Origin: an uncultured Brevundimonas sp.
GTDB taxonomy: Bacteria; Pseudomonadota; Alphaproteobacteria; Caulobacterales; Caulobacteraceae
NCBI RefSeq assembly: GCF_947305955.1
Contig: NZ_CAMZFB010000003.1
Location: 45,705-109,704 of the forward strand
Direction: 5' to 3'
DNA length: 64,000 bases
In this document: positions 1 to 9,028 of the stretch, in pieces
How the letters are laid out: the number at the start of each line of letters is the position of its first letter
How positions within the stretch are numbered: position 1 is the stretch's first letter
Program-made: the position numbers and the translations under genes
Notes under the pieces: generated by a model
The model's input: the letters and a program-made list of their open reading frames with translations, nothing else
Database searches by the model: none
Told to the model about the DNA's origin: nothing

Positions 1-762
1 GACGCCTCGGTCGGCGCTCTGGGTGCCGACGCCAAGGTGCTGCAGGGCATCGGCGGATCGTACCTGTACCTGATCGACCAGTACGGCGAAAAAGGCAGCA
101 TCTACGATAGCTGGAACGAGATCGAAGGGTGGCAACAGGCCGAAGCCGAAAACTCGGTCGGTCTGGATATCCTCGACCACCTGACCCACAACGTCCGTCG
201 CGGCCAGATGCGGACCTGGTCGACCTTCTACAACCAGATTTTCGGCTTCGAAGAGCAGAAGTATTTCGATATCAAGGGCAAGGCCACCGGCCTGTTCTCG
301 CAGGCGATGATCGCGCCGGACAAGGCGATCCGCATCCCGCTGAACGAAAGCCAAGACGAAAACTCGCAGATCGAAGAGTTTATCCGTCAGTACAACGGCG
401 AAGGCATCCAGCACCTCGCCATGACCACCGACAACATCTACGAAACCGTCGAGAAGTTGCGCGCCCGTGGCGTGAAGCTGCAGGACACGATCGAGACCTA
501 TTATGAACTGGTGGACAAGCGTGTCCCCGGCCACGGCGAGGACCTCGAGCGCCTGAAGAAGAACCGCATCCTCATCGACGGCAACGTCGGCGAAGAAGGC
601 CTGCTGCTGCAGATCTTCACCGAAAACCTGTTCGGCCCGATCTTCTTCGAGATCATCCAGCGCAAGGGCAACGAAGGCTTCGGCAACGGCAACTTCCAGG
701 CCCTGTTCGAGTCCATCGAACTGGACCAAATCCGTCGCGGCGTCATCAAGGTCGACGCCTAA
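1..762 (+). CDS. hppD: 4-hydroxyphenylpyruvate dioxygenase, C-terminal part (5' end outside window)
   Basis: Partial gene, open in frame from base 1, with 253 codons visible. HPPD converts 4-hydroxyphenylpyruvate to homogentisate in tyrosine catabolism (cytoplasmic Fe(II) enzyme). The fragment holds the second vicinal-oxygen-chelate half. The three expected iron ligands are visible: His in LDHLTHNV, His in GIQHLAMTT, and Glu in FFEIIQRKG. The family C-terminal hallmark GNFQALFESIE lies near the end. A strong hairpin follows directly, so this is the last gene of its transcript. Function is confident; the N-terminal third is not in the window. Confidence 0.96.
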   Translation, partial: DASVGALGADAKVLQGIGGSYLYLIDQYGEKGSIYDSWNEIEGWQQAEAENSVGLDILDHLTHNVRRGQMRTWSTFYNQIFGFEEQKYFDIKGKATGLFSQAMIAPDKAIRIPLNESQDENSQIEEFIRQYNGEGIQHLAMTTDNIYETVEKLRARGVKLQDTIETYYELVDKRVPGHGEDLERLKKNRILIDGNVGEEGLLLQIFTENLFGPIFFEIIQRKGNEGFGNGNFQALFESIELDQIRRGVIKVDA

Positions 763-769
763 AACGATC

Positions 770-799
770 AAAGGGCGGGGCCACAGGCTCCGCCCTTTT
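770..799 (+). terminator. Rho-independent terminator after hppD
   Basis: AAGGGCGG pairs with CCGCCCTT around a G+C-rich loop and is followed by a T run, 8 bases after the hppD stop codon. Confidence 0.85.
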
Positions 800-854
800 C
801 AATTCCCTGCCGTCCTATACCGTGGCGCGGATAACCCTGTTCATAAGTACGCCC

Positions 855-1199
855 ATGTCCCTCCGCGCTATCCTGATCTCGACCGCTGTCCTTTTGGCGG
901 CTTGCTCGACACAGCCCCAAGTCTCAACGGAAACGGCAGCAGCGGATGCCTGTGCGGCACGCGGCGGCACCATGACCCCTGTGGGTCGCGCCCAGACCCT
1001 GCAATGCGTGGTCCGCTTTAGCGACGGCGGCAAGACCTGTTTCGACAACGCCAACTGTCAGGGCAAATGCTATTCGACCGGTCGCCAGCTTGAGGGCTCC
1101 GGCAAGCCCTATGGCCAGTGCGCTGTCGACAGCAATCCCTTCGGCTGTCGTTCAGAAATGAACCAAGGCGTGGCTAGCCCCACTCTCTGCCGGGACTGA
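855..1199 (+). CDS. Small Cys-rich lipoprotein
   Basis: Encodes 114 aa from ATG 855; an in-frame start at 822 would place a stretch before the signal peptide and is less likely. The N-terminus is a lipoprotein signal ending in lipobox LLAAC, with lipidated Cys near residue 17. The mature part has eight further cysteines spread over about 85 residues, an even number that suggests disulfides in the periplasm or outer membrane. I do not recognise the family. It sits alone between the hppD terminator and a convergent ABC operon, and probably has its own promoter. Confidence 0.75.
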   Translation: MSLRAILISTAVLLAACSTQPQVSTETAAADACAARGGTMTPVGRAQTLQCVVRFSDGGKTCFDNANCQGKCYSTGRQLEGSGKPYGQCAVDSNPFGCRSEMNQGVASPTLCRD

Positions 1200-1212
1200 C
1201 ATCTGAAAGGTC

Positions 1213-1252
1213 GGCGCGGACCGTTAGGAGGAGAGGGATATCGATCCGCGCC
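1213..1252. repeat. Inverted repeat GGCGCGGA / TCCGCGCC
   Basis: Two perfect 8-base arms separated by 24 bases lie in the 207-base gap between the lipoprotein gene and the convergent ABC operon. There is no T run, so it is either a weak terminator-like structure or a protein site. Nothing else is evident in this gap. Confidence 0.4.
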
Positions 1253-1406
1253 AAAGGTTCATAAGGGGAAGAAACGCCGTCAAGAGACTGCCCCTTCCCT
1301 ATGCGCCTTTCGTGAACAGCGAACTATGCAGATTTTCTAAATCGAACATTAGTATCGCACTGTAGTCGCGCCATTTTTAAGGCAGGGCCATGAGAAGCTC
1401 TAAACC

Positions 1407-2108
1407 CTATGGCAAACGTCGCCCCGCCTCGTCGGCATCCAGCAGGCCGTCTTTCAGCACCAGACGCCGCGAGCATTTGGCGGCTATGCCCTGATCGTGG
1501 GTGCAGATCAGGAAGGTGGCCCCGTCCTCGCGGTTCACCTCGCGCATTAGCTCCAGAACCGTGTCGGCGGAGTCTGTGTCCAGATTGCCCGTCGGCTCGT
1601 CGGCGATGATCAGATCGGGCTTGTTCATCAGGGCGCGGGCAATCGCCACACGCTGTTTCTGGCCACCGGACAAACGGGTGGCCGGATAGTCGATCCGGTC
1701 CTCTAGACCTACCCTTCTGAGCAGTTCGGCGGCGCGGTCGCGCATCTCGCGGCTGATCCCGCCCGCAGGGGCCGCCGCCGGAAAGGCGACATTTTCCAGC
1801 GCCGTAAAGTCCGGCAGCAGGTGGTGGAACTGGAAAACAAAGCCCAGCCGCTCGTTTCGGAACAGGGCGCGTCTGCGTTCGGACAGACGGTCCACCCGCT
1901 CGCCCGCAATCTCCAGCTCGCCCGAGGTCGGACGCAGCAACAGGCCGATGATCGACAACAGGGTCGACTTGCCCGAGCCCGACTGACCAACCAAGGCGGT
2001 CAGCTCGCCCTTGTCCAGCGTGACGTCGATGCCCTTGAGCACCAGCGTGTCCTCGTCGCCGTTGCGGAAGGACTTCCTGATGTCTGTGGCTTTCAGCAGA
2101 TGGCTCAT
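1407..2108 (-). CDS. ABC transporter ATP-binding protein (LolD/MacB-type)
   Basis: A 233-aa ATPase subunit. Walker A GQSGSGKS is at residues 41-48, the Q-loop region at about 92, signature LSGGQ at 146-150, and Walker B DLIIADE at 165-171 followed by the D-loop. The single nucleotide-binding domain and the GxFQFHxLLPxFTALENV sequence are typical of LolD/MacB/FtsE mechanotransmission ABC systems. It is the last gene of a three-gene leftward operon; its ATG overlaps the permease stop by 4 bases, indicating translational coupling. The partner genes (permease and membrane-fusion adaptor) point to a MacAB-like exporter rather than lipoprotein release. Substrate unknown. Confidence 0.93.
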   Translation of the reverse strand: MSHLLKATDIRKSFRNGDEDTLVLKGIDVTLDKGELTALVGQSGSGKSTLLSIIGLLLRPTSGELEIAGERVDRLSERRRALFRNERLGFVFQFHHLLPDFTALENVAFPAAAPAGGISREMRDRAAELLRRVGLEDRIDYPATRLSGGQKQRVAIARALMNKPDLIIADEPTGNLDTDSADTVLELMREVNREDGATFLICTHDQGIAAKCSRRLVLKDGLLDADEAGRRLP

Positions 2109-3307
2109 TGCTGGATCGCCTCCAACGGATCGACCTTGGCGGCATTACGCGCCGGAATGATGGACGCCACCACCGCGCCCAGCGTCGTCAGCACCAGAGC
2201 GGCGACATAGCCCCCCTGCTCCGGCGCGATGGGCAGGGCCGAGGTGCCGTCGGCCTTGGTGATCCCTTCCAGAAACACGCACAGACCATAGCCCAGACCG
2301 CACCCCACCAAGGCCCCGACCAGTCCGATCAACAGCCCCTGCAGCAGGAAGACCCAGATGATGAAGCTGCCCGAAATGCCAAAGGCCCGCATGATCCCGA
2401 CCTCGCTGCGACGGCGATAGGCCGACAGCACCAGCGCACTGGCGATACCGATGATGATGGAGATCAGGGAGAAGGCCTGAATCATGGTGCCCGTCTGGCC
2501 TTGGGCGTTCAGCGCGTCCTCAAGGCTTTCGTTCTTTTCTTGCCACGGGGTCACGCGCTGACCCGTCGCGCCCTTGAGGAACTCGGCCACGTCGCGGGCC
2601 TGCTGTGGGTCGGACAGCTTGACCTCGATATTGGTCACCCCTTCCGGCAGGGCGAACAGCGGGCGCGCCGTCTGGATCGACATGAAGGCCACCCGCTCAT
2701 CAAGGCTTTGCAGGCCGGTGCGGAAGATCCCGCTGATGGTCAGTTGCCGCTCCACCCCGCGCTCGGTCCGCAGCAGGACGGCCTGCCCCGCCTCCAGTCC
2801 GAACTCCTCAGCCATCTTGCCCCCGATCAACAGGCCATCGGCCCGCAGCTGGCCAGAACCATCGACGATCTTGGGGGTGATCTGGCTGATGGCGTCCACG
2901 CCTTCCGGCTCGACGCCCAGCACCGAAAGCGGCGACACCGCCTCACCCTTCACCAGAAAGGCACTGCCTGAAATCTGCGGGCTGATGGCCGATACGCCCT
3001 CGGTCGAGCGCAACAGATCGACAATCATCGGCCAGTCGCGGATCTGCTTGCGTTGCAGGGTAGAGACCAGCGCAACACCTTCCACCGGCACATCGCCTTC
3101 GATCACGCGGGCCACCCGCGTCGGGGCCTCGATGCTGACGTGGGCGCTGTCGCCCGTGACCTGCTCGGTCAGGCGAACCTCCAGCCCCGCGATCAGGGCC
3201 GTGATGAAGACAAACACCGTCACCCCCAGCGCCACCCCTGCAATCAACAGCAGGGTCTGGCTGGGGTTGGACAACAGATAGCGGCGGGCGACCTTGAGAG
3301 CGAACAC
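2105..3307 (-). CDS. ABC transporter permease (MacB/FtsX family)
   Basis: A 400-aa inner-membrane protein. A first transmembrane segment is near residues 15-40, followed by a large periplasmic domain (about 40-270, MacB_PCD type) and three further hydrophobic segments in the FtsX domain (about 280-390). This 4-TM topology is that of type VII ABC transporters, which drive periplasmic movements instead of pumping across the membrane. It overlaps the downstream ATPase gene by 4 bases and starts 5 bases after the adaptor gene. The order adaptor-permease-ATPase supports a tripartite efflux role. Confidence 0.92.
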   Translation of the reverse strand: MFALKVARRYLLSNPSQTLLLIAGVALGVTVFVFITALIAGLEVRLTEQVTGDSAHVSIEAPTRVARVIEGDVPVEGVALVSTLQRKQIRDWPMIVDLLRSTEGVSAISPQISGSAFLVKGEAVSPLSVLGVEPEGVDAISQITPKIVDGSGQLRADGLLIGGKMAEEFGLEAGQAVLLRTERGVERQLTISGIFRTGLQSLDERVAFMSIQTARPLFALPEGVTNIEVKLSDPQQARDVAEFLKGATGQRVTPWQEKNESLEDALNAQGQTGTMIQAFSLISIIIGIASALVLSAYRRRSEVGIMRAFGISGSFIIWVFLLQGLLIGLVGALVGCGLGYGLCVFLEGITKADGTSALPIAPEQGGYVAALVLTTLGAVVASIIPARNAAKVDPLEAIQQ

Positions 3308-3312
3308 GGCGC

Positions 3313-4386
3313 TTATTTCGCCTGTTCGACGACAGCGCGGATCGACTGTCCGGCCTCGATCCCCGAGGGATCAAGCACGATACGGTCACCGGCCTTCAGC
3401 CCCTCTGTGATGATGGCATTGGTCGTGGGCCAACGCTCGATGGTCACGGCCTGCTGGCGGACCTTGCCATCCGCCCCCACGACCAGAACCTTGGGCTGGG
3501 CCGTCGCGTCCAGCACGGCGCGGCGCGGAACGGCAATGGCGTTGTCACGACGCCCCACCACCACCGTCAGGTCAATCGAGCGACCCGGGGCAAGACTGCT
3601 GCCCTCGGTCGGGACCAGCTTGATCAGACGCGCCCCCGTGGACGAGTTCACGCGCGGCGAAACCTCGGACACTCGGGCGGTAAACACCTTATCGGACCCT
3701 GCCAGAGCAGCACGGGCCGTCATGCCAACGTGGATGGCGTCGGCATAGGATTCCTCGACCTCGGCCTGAATCTCGGTGCCGCTGTTGGAGCCCAGCTCGA
3801 ACAGGGTCTCGCCCACTGTCACCACCTTGCCGTTATCGATGGGGCGCACCAGCACCACCCCATTCATGGGCGAGCGGATGGTGTATTCACGCGTGCGCTC
3901 GGCAGAGGCGCGAACCGAGGCATTGGCTGCTTCCAGATTGGCCTCTGCCGCCTGCAGGGTGGCGCGGGCGGAATCCAGCGCGGCCTTGGCGGCAAATCCG
4001 CGGTCATAGAGGGTTTGGGTACGGCTGAAATTCAGGCGGGCCTCGGCGGCCTCGGCGCGGGCGGCGGTGGCGCGGGCGACCTCGGCATCGGTCTGGGCCT
4101 GTTCAACCGTAGCGCGGATCACGGCCAGCGCGGCCCCTTGGGTGACGGCATCGCCATCGTCCACAAACAGGCGGATCACCTGACCCGGATTGGGCGATGA
4201 TACTTCGACCAGATCACCGGGGCGAGCACGGCCCACCACCGACAATCCCATTTCAATCGTCTGCGGCTTGATCTCAAGCACGCTGACTTCAGGCGGGCGC
4301 TGCATCTTCCAGACAAGGAATGCGGCGGCGGCCACAGCGGCCACGCCCGCCACACCCCATACGATACGCTTGCGTCCGCTCTTCAT
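3313..4386 (-). CDS. Efflux RND/MacA-type periplasmic adaptor subunit
   Basis: A 357-aa membrane-fusion protein. A single N-terminal membrane anchor (about residues 8-27, VAGVAAVAAAAFLVW) is followed by a lipoyl/barrel-sandwich half and an alanine-rich alpha-hairpin (about 90-165). The second lipoyl half (SPMNGVVLVRPIDNGKVV) and beta-barrel domains come next. It would link the MacB-like permease to an outer-membrane channel, which is not encoded here. First gene of the operon; the promoter should lie in the 124 bases shared with the M13 peptidase 3' end. Confidence 0.92.
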   Translation of the reverse strand: MKSGRKRIVWGVAGVAAVAAAAFLVWKMQRPPEVSVLEIKPQTIEMGLSVVGRARPGDLVEVSSPNPGQVIRLFVDDGDAVTQGAALAVIRATVEQAQTDAEVARATAARAEAAEARLNFSRTQTLYDRGFAAKAALDSARATLQAAEANLEAANASVRASAERTREYTIRSPMNGVVLVRPIDNGKVVTVGETLFELGSNSGTEIQAEVEESYADAIHVGMTARAALAGSDKVFTARVSEVSPRVNSSTGARLIKLVPTEGSSLAPGRSIDLTVVVGRRDNAIAVPRRAVLDATAQPKVLVVGADGKVRQQAVTIERWPTTNAIITEGLKAGDRIVLDPSGIEAGQSIRAVVEQAK

Positions 4387-4510
4387 ACTGCCCCGCTCGA
4401 CCTTGGTCCGCTTTCAAAGACACAACGTATATGGGAACAGCATAGGTTCCGATCCAACGGTAAATACTGAAAAAATCAGCACCGCCGGATCGGAACTCTT
4501 CAAAGACGGA

Positions 4511-6577
4511 TTACCAGACCGGAACGCGCTGGCTCTTGTCCAGATACAGCTTCTGCTCGGGCTTCACGTCAAAGGCGCTGTACCACGCATCCAGATTGCG
4601 AACCGTCTGGGCGCGATACGGACCCGGCGCGTGAACATCGGTCATCAGCTTGTTACGCAGCGCCGCATCACGGAACACCGCGCGATAGTTCTGTGCCCAG
4701 CCAAGGAAGAAGCGCTGATCGCCCGTAAAGCCGTCCAGAACCGGCGCTTCCTTGCCACCTAGCGATAGCTTCCAAGCATCGTAGGCGGCGGACAGGCCCG
4801 CCACATCGGCGATGTTCTCGCCCAGCGTCAGGCGACCGTTCACCGCGGCATCCTCGAACGGCTTATAGCCGTCGAACTGGGTGGCCAGCATGTCGGCGGC
4901 ACGGTTGAACTGTGCCTTGTCCGACGCCGTCCACCAGTCACGCAGGCGGCCATGGGAGTCGAACTGCGAGCCCAGATTGTCAAAGCCGTGGCTGATCTCG
5001 TGGCCGATCACGCCGCCGATGGCCCCATAGTTGACCGCCGGATCGGCATTCGGATCAAAGAAGGTCGGCTCCAGAATGGCCGCAGGGAAGATGATCGAGT
5101 TCTGGCTGGGCGCGAACAGGGCGTTCACTTCCTGCGGCACCATGAACCATTCGTCGCGGTCTACCGGCTGTCCCAGCTTGGCCAGTTGACGGCGGTATTC
5201 CACCAGCGAGGCCCGCTCCAGATTGCCATAGGCATCATCCGCCGAAACCGTCAGCGCCGAATAGTCGCGCCACTTGTTCGGATAGCCCACGCCGACGCGC
5301 ATGGATTCCAGCTTGGCGTGCGCCTCGACCTTGGTTTCCGGCGTCATCCAGCTCAGCGCCTCGATGCGCTTGCCCATCGCGGCCTTGATGTTGACGACCA
5401 TTTCCTCGACCGCAGCCTTGGCTTCGGGCGGGAAGTATTTGGCCACATACATACGGCCCACGGCATCGCCCAGCGCACTGTTGGTCAGGGCAATGGCACG
5501 CTTCCAGCGCGGGGTCGGTTCGGGCTGGCCGCTCAGGGCCTTGCCATAGAATTCGAAATGCTGGTCGACAAAGGCCTTCGACAGGTTCGGCGCGCCACGG
5601 TTGATAGCGTGGAAGGTCAGATAGTCCTTCCAGCTTTCCAGCGATTCCGAGCCGACAAGGCCCGCCAGACCGGTGACGGCACTGGCTTGCCAGACCTTGA
5701 TCTTGTCCGCGCCCGACAGGCCCGATGCCTCGAAGAAGGCGTTCCAGTCCATGCCCGGTGCCTTGGTCGCGAACTCGGCACGGTCCCAGGTGTTGTTGGC
5801 CTTCTGAACGTCGCCCGTATCCAGCTGCGACCAGTGTGTGCGGGCAATGCGGGTTTCCAGCGCCATGATGCGCGCGGCGCGCTCTTCAGGCTTGTCGATG
5901 CCAGCCAGTTTCAGCGTGGCGACGATATGGGCCAGATACTGGGTCCGCAGGGTCGCAAAACGCGCCCCGTTATCCAGATAGAAGTCACGGTCCGGCATGC
6001 CCAGACCGCCCTGCATCAGATAGGGCACATAGCGTTCCGGCTCGTCCAGATCCTGTGCCACCCACAGGCCCAGCGGACGGTCGGTGTAATAGTTGGTCGC
6101 GTTCAGCGGATCGACGTCCGCACGCATGATCGCGCCGATATAGGCCGAGATCGCCTTGCGATCGCTCAGGGCCGCAACCTTGGCCAGTTCGGGCCGCAGC
6201 GGCTCCATACCGCGCGCCTCGATGGCCGCTTCGTCCATCAACGCAGCATAGAAGTCGGCGACCTTACCCGCATCGGGGTCACGATTTTCACGGGCGTGGG
6301 TAATCAGGTCCTTGACCCGCTCGTTCGACTTTTCAGCCAGCACCGAGAAGGTGTTCCAGCTGGACTTGTCATTGGGGATGGGGGTCGACTTGACCCAGCC
6401 GCCGTTGGCGTAGCTGAAGAAATCGTCGCCCGCCGCGACATTCCGGTCCATGCCCACGGTGTCGAAGCCAAAGGTGCCGTACTCCGGCTTGCCGCCGTTG
6501 ATCGCCCCGCCCGGGCCAGAGCACGCCACAAGAATACAGACGGCCGACGCCGCAACCATCAATGATTTGAGTGACAC
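4511..6577 (-). CDS. M13 family zinc metallopeptidase, lipoprotein
   Basis: Encodes 688 aa from a GTG start preceded by AGGAGG a few bases upstream; a longer reading frame to 6697 runs through the promoter region and is rejected. The signal peptide ends in lipobox ILVAC, so the protein is probably lipid-anchored in the periplasm or outer membrane. The neprilysin/PepO catalytic site is intact: HEISH at 526-530 and the third-ligand motif ENIAD at 587-591. Length and both M13 domains match the family. It would cleave oligopeptides. It is divergent from a TrmB-like regulator and an amino-acid permease, with a palindrome upstream, suggesting co-regulated peptide use. Confidence 0.94.
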   Translation of the reverse strand: MSLKSLMVAASAVCILVACSGPGGAINGGKPEYGTFGFDTVGMDRNVAAGDDFFSYANGGWVKSTPIPNDKSSWNTFSVLAEKSNERVKDLITHARENRDPDAGKVADFYAALMDEAAIEARGMEPLRPELAKVAALSDRKAISAYIGAIMRADVDPLNATNYYTDRPLGLWVAQDLDEPERYVPYLMQGGLGMPDRDFYLDNGARFATLRTQYLAHIVATLKLAGIDKPEERAARIMALETRIARTHWSQLDTGDVQKANNTWDRAEFATKAPGMDWNAFFEASGLSGADKIKVWQASAVTGLAGLVGSESLESWKDYLTFHAINRGAPNLSKAFVDQHFEFYGKALSGQPEPTPRWKRAIALTNSALGDAVGRMYVAKYFPPEAKAAVEEMVVNIKAAMGKRIEALSWMTPETKVEAHAKLESMRVGVGYPNKWRDYSALTVSADDAYGNLERASLVEYRRQLAKLGQPVDRDEWFMVPQEVNALFAPSQNSIIFPAAILEPTFFDPNADPAVNYGAIGGVIGHEISHGFDNLGSQFDSHGRLRDWWTASDKAQFNRAADMLATQFDGYKPFEDAAVNGRLTLGENIADVAGLSAAYDAWKLSLGGKEAPVLDGFTGDQRFFLGWAQNYRAVFRDAALRNKLMTDVHAPGPYRAQTVRNLDAWYSAFDVKPEQKLYLDKSQRVPVW

Positions 6578-6683
6578 ATTTCCTCCTTCGCGCCGCTTGT
6601 TCAAAGTCGGCGCATGCCCTGCATAACGGGTGACGGGCGCACAAAGCTGCGCGCGGATGCCGCACCCACGATGCTCAAGAAAG

Positions 6684-6703
6684 CTAGTAGCAGACACTAC
6701 TAG
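6684..6703. promoter_or_regulatory. Palindromic operator candidate CTAGTAG-N6-CTACTAG
   Basis: A perfect 7-6-7 inverted repeat, 107 bases upstream of the M13 peptidase start and 93 bases upstream of the TrmB-like regulator start. Position and symmetry fit a site for a dimeric regulator controlling both genes, most simply the adjacent one. Binding itself is inference. Confidence 0.5.
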
Positions 6704-6796
6704 TCAAATGAGAAATGTGTAATCCTAATATCCTTGGGATTTCAGGCTCTGGCTGGCATCAGTTCGCCCGTTATCCGGAAGGACGAGGGGGTAAGC

Positions 6797-7618
6797 ATGT
6801 CACCGGAAGAAACGCTCATCGCGCTGGGGTTCACCGAAACCGAGGCCCTGACCTATTGCGAGCTTCTGCGGGCTGGCCCTTCGACCGGCTACAAGATCGC
6901 CCAGGCCATCGGCAAGGCACAGGCCAACACCTATAAGACCCTTGCCACTCTGGTCCAGAAGGGCGCGGTCATCGACGACGGCGGCGAGCCGAGACTTTTT
7001 CGCGCCATCAGCCCCGATCCCCTGATCCGCTCACTGGAAGCCCGCCTGTCCGAACAGACGGCAACGGCCCGCGCGGCGCTCAGCACGCTGGAAACCCGCC
7101 TGCCGGAGGACCGCCTCTATCAACTGCGTTCGGTCGACCAGATCTGGGCGCGTTGCGAGGACATGATCGACAATGCCCGCGAGATCATCCTGTTCGACTG
7201 TTTTCCGGCCATCGAGGACCGAATTGCCCCGGCCCTGACCCGCGCCGCCCAGCGCGGCGTCGCCGTTCACGGCGTGGTCTATGAGGACCGCCCCGACCAC
7301 AGCCGCGGCTACAACACCATCCGCTCGCGTGCGGCAGAGAGCATTCTGGCGCGCTGGCCGGGGGCGGAAATCCGTCTGGTTGTCGATGCCAGCCAGCACC
7401 TGATGGCCTTGGTCAGCCATGGCTCCGAAAAGATCCTGCACGGTCTGTGGAGCGAGAGCGTCTATCTGTCGGTGACCCAGCACTATGCGCTGTCCGCCGA
7501 GATCCGGCTGCACAACCTGCCGCAGGAAACGGCCTTCCCGCCGCAACTTTCGATTGCCGGAACCCATCCCCCCGGCCTACGTCAGCTTCTCAGCCAGTCG
7601 CCCGACGACAGCCAGTAA
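6797..7618 (+). CDS. TrmB family transcriptional regulator
   Basis: Encodes 273 aa from ATG 6797 behind a GAGGGGG ribosome site; an upstream in-frame start at 6734 would add 21 residues with no better site. The N-terminal winged helix (about 5-75, with GPSTGYKIAQAIGKAQANTYK as the recognition region) is TrmB-like. The rest (about 110-250) resembles the phospholipase-D-like effector domain of that family, with VDQIWARCEDMIDNAREIILFD. It leads a tight series with the permease (29-base gap) and oxidoreductase genes (13-base gap), so it likely regulates them and perhaps the divergent peptidase. Effector unknown. Confidence 0.87.
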   Translation: MSPEETLIALGFTETEALTYCELLRAGPSTGYKIAQAIGKAQANTYKTLATLVQKGAVIDDGGEPRLFRAISPDPLIRSLEARLSEQTATARAALSTLETRLPEDRLYQLRSVDQIWARCEDMIDNAREIILFDCFPAIEDRIAPALTRAAQRGVAVHGVVYEDRPDHSRGYNTIRSRAAESILARWPGAEIRLVVDASQHLMALVSHGSEKILHGLWSESVYLSVTQHYALSAEIRLHNLPQETAFPPQLSIAGTHPPGLRQLLSQSPDDSQ

Positions 7619-7647
7619 ACTTAGTCACCCAGTATCCGGAGCCCAAC

Positions 7648-9015
7648 ATGGGCGCGTCCCCCTCCCCCGCATCCTCCCCACAACTCGCCCGCACACTGGG
7701 CTGGCCGCATCTGATCGCACTCGGCGTCGGGGCCATTGTCGGCACCGGCATCCTGACCCTCATCGGCATCGGTGCGGACAAGGCGGGGCCAGCGGTCCTG
7801 ATCTCCTTCCTGATTGCCGGATTTGTGTGCGCGTGCGGCGCGCTCTGCTACGCCGAGATGGCATCGACCATCACCGAGGCCGGCAGCGCCTATACCTATA
7901 CGCGGGTGGTGATGGGTTCGCTGATGGCGTGGGTCATCGGCTGGGCGCTGATCCTTGAATATTCGCTGGTTGTCAGCGCCGTCGCGGTCAGCTGGGCGGG
8001 CTATGCCGCGCCCCTGCTGCACGACTGGCTGGGCCTGCCCATGGCCTTGATGCAGGGCCCGTCCGAGGGCGGAATCGCCAACCTGCCGGCGCTTTTGATT
8101 ATCGTGCTGGTGGCGGGCGTCCTGCTGATCGGCACCGGCAAGAGCGCGGCGGCCAATATGGTGCTGGTGGTGGTCAAGCTGTCTGCGCTGGCCCTGTTCG
8201 TCTGGTTTGCCCTGCCCCATTTCGACGCCGCCAACCTCAAGCCCTTCAGCCCGTTCGGATTTGGCTCGACCATGAGCCCCGACGGGATCGAGCGCGGCAT
8301 CATGGCCGCTGCCGCCATCATTTTCTCGGCCTTCTATGGCTTTGACGCCATCGCCACGGCGTCCGAGGAAGTCCGCAATCCCAAGCGCGATCTGGCCATT
8401 GGCATTGTCGGCTCCATGCTGGCGTGCGCCGCCATCTATGTCGTCATCGCGCTGGCAGCGCTGGGCAGCACGCCCTTCACCACCTTTGCTAACAGCCCCG
8501 AGCCGCTGGCCCTGATCCTTCGCCAGCTCAACCAGCCGTTTGCCGCCGGTTTCCTTGGCATTACCGCCGTCCTGACCCTACCGACGGTCATCCTCGCCTT
8601 CTTCTATGGCCAGAGCCGCATCTTCTTCGTGCTGGCGCGTGACGGCATGCTGCCGCGCGGTCTGGCCAAGGTTTCGGGCAAGGGTGCCCCCGTGCGGATC
8701 ACCCTGTTCACGGTGGCTGTGGTCGGCGCGATTGCCCTTTTCCTGCCTCTGGGCGAGATCGTGGCCCTGGCCAATGCGGGGACGCTGATCGCCTTTATGT
8801 CAGTGGCGGTCTGCCTGCTGATCCTGCGCGTCAAACAGCCAAGCCTGCCGCGCGGCTTCCGCACACCCATGGCATGGGTTGTCGGGCCCATCTCGATCGC
8901 GGGCTGCCTCTATCTGTTGATCAGTCTGCCGCAGAAAACCCTTCTCGGCTTCGTGATCTGGAACATCATCGGTCTGGCCATATATTTCGCCTATAGCCGC
9001 CGAAACAGCAGATAG
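7648..9015 (+). CDS. APC-family amino acid permease
   Basis: Encodes 455 aa from ATG 7648; a longer frame overlaps the regulator and lacks membrane character. The first helix carries the APC motif GVGAIVGTGI (about residues 27-36), and roughly twelve hydrophobic segments follow. The overall pattern resembles cationic amino-acid transporter-like members (YfnA/CAT type), including the FYGFDAIATASEEVRNPKRD region between helices. Substrate cannot be read from the sequence. Located directly after the TrmB-like gene and before the oxidoreductase, probably in one transcript. Confidence 0.9.
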   Translation: MGASPSPASSPQLARTLGWPHLIALGVGAIVGTGILTLIGIGADKAGPAVLISFLIAGFVCACGALCYAEMASTITEAGSAYTYTRVVMGSLMAWVIGWALILEYSLVVSAVAVSWAGYAAPLLHDWLGLPMALMQGPSEGGIANLPALLIIVLVAGVLLIGTGKSAAANMVLVVVKLSALALFVWFALPHFDAANLKPFSPFGFGSTMSPDGIERGIMAAAAIIFSAFYGFDAIATASEEVRNPKRDLAIGIVGSMLACAAIYVVIALAALGSTPFTTFANSPEPLALILRQLNQPFAAGFLGITAVLTLPTVILAFFYGQSRIFFVLARDGMLPRGLAKVSGKGAPVRITLFTVAVVGAIALFLPLGEIVALANAGTLIAFMSVAVCLLILRVKQPSLPRGFRTPMAWVVGPISIAGCLYLLISLPQKTLLGFVIWNIIGLAIYFAYSRRNSR

Positions 9016-9028
9016 CGGAGTACCGTCC

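Noticed and set aside
4952..6565. 537-codon open frame opposite the M13 peptidase
   Set aside because: Shadow frame; Arg/Gly/Gln-rich, no signal, and the peptidase has all family motifs.
6578..6697. N-terminal extension of the M13 peptidase
   Set aside because: It would place 40 residues before a clear lipoprotein signal and would cover the palindromic operator; the GTG with AGGAGG is a better start.
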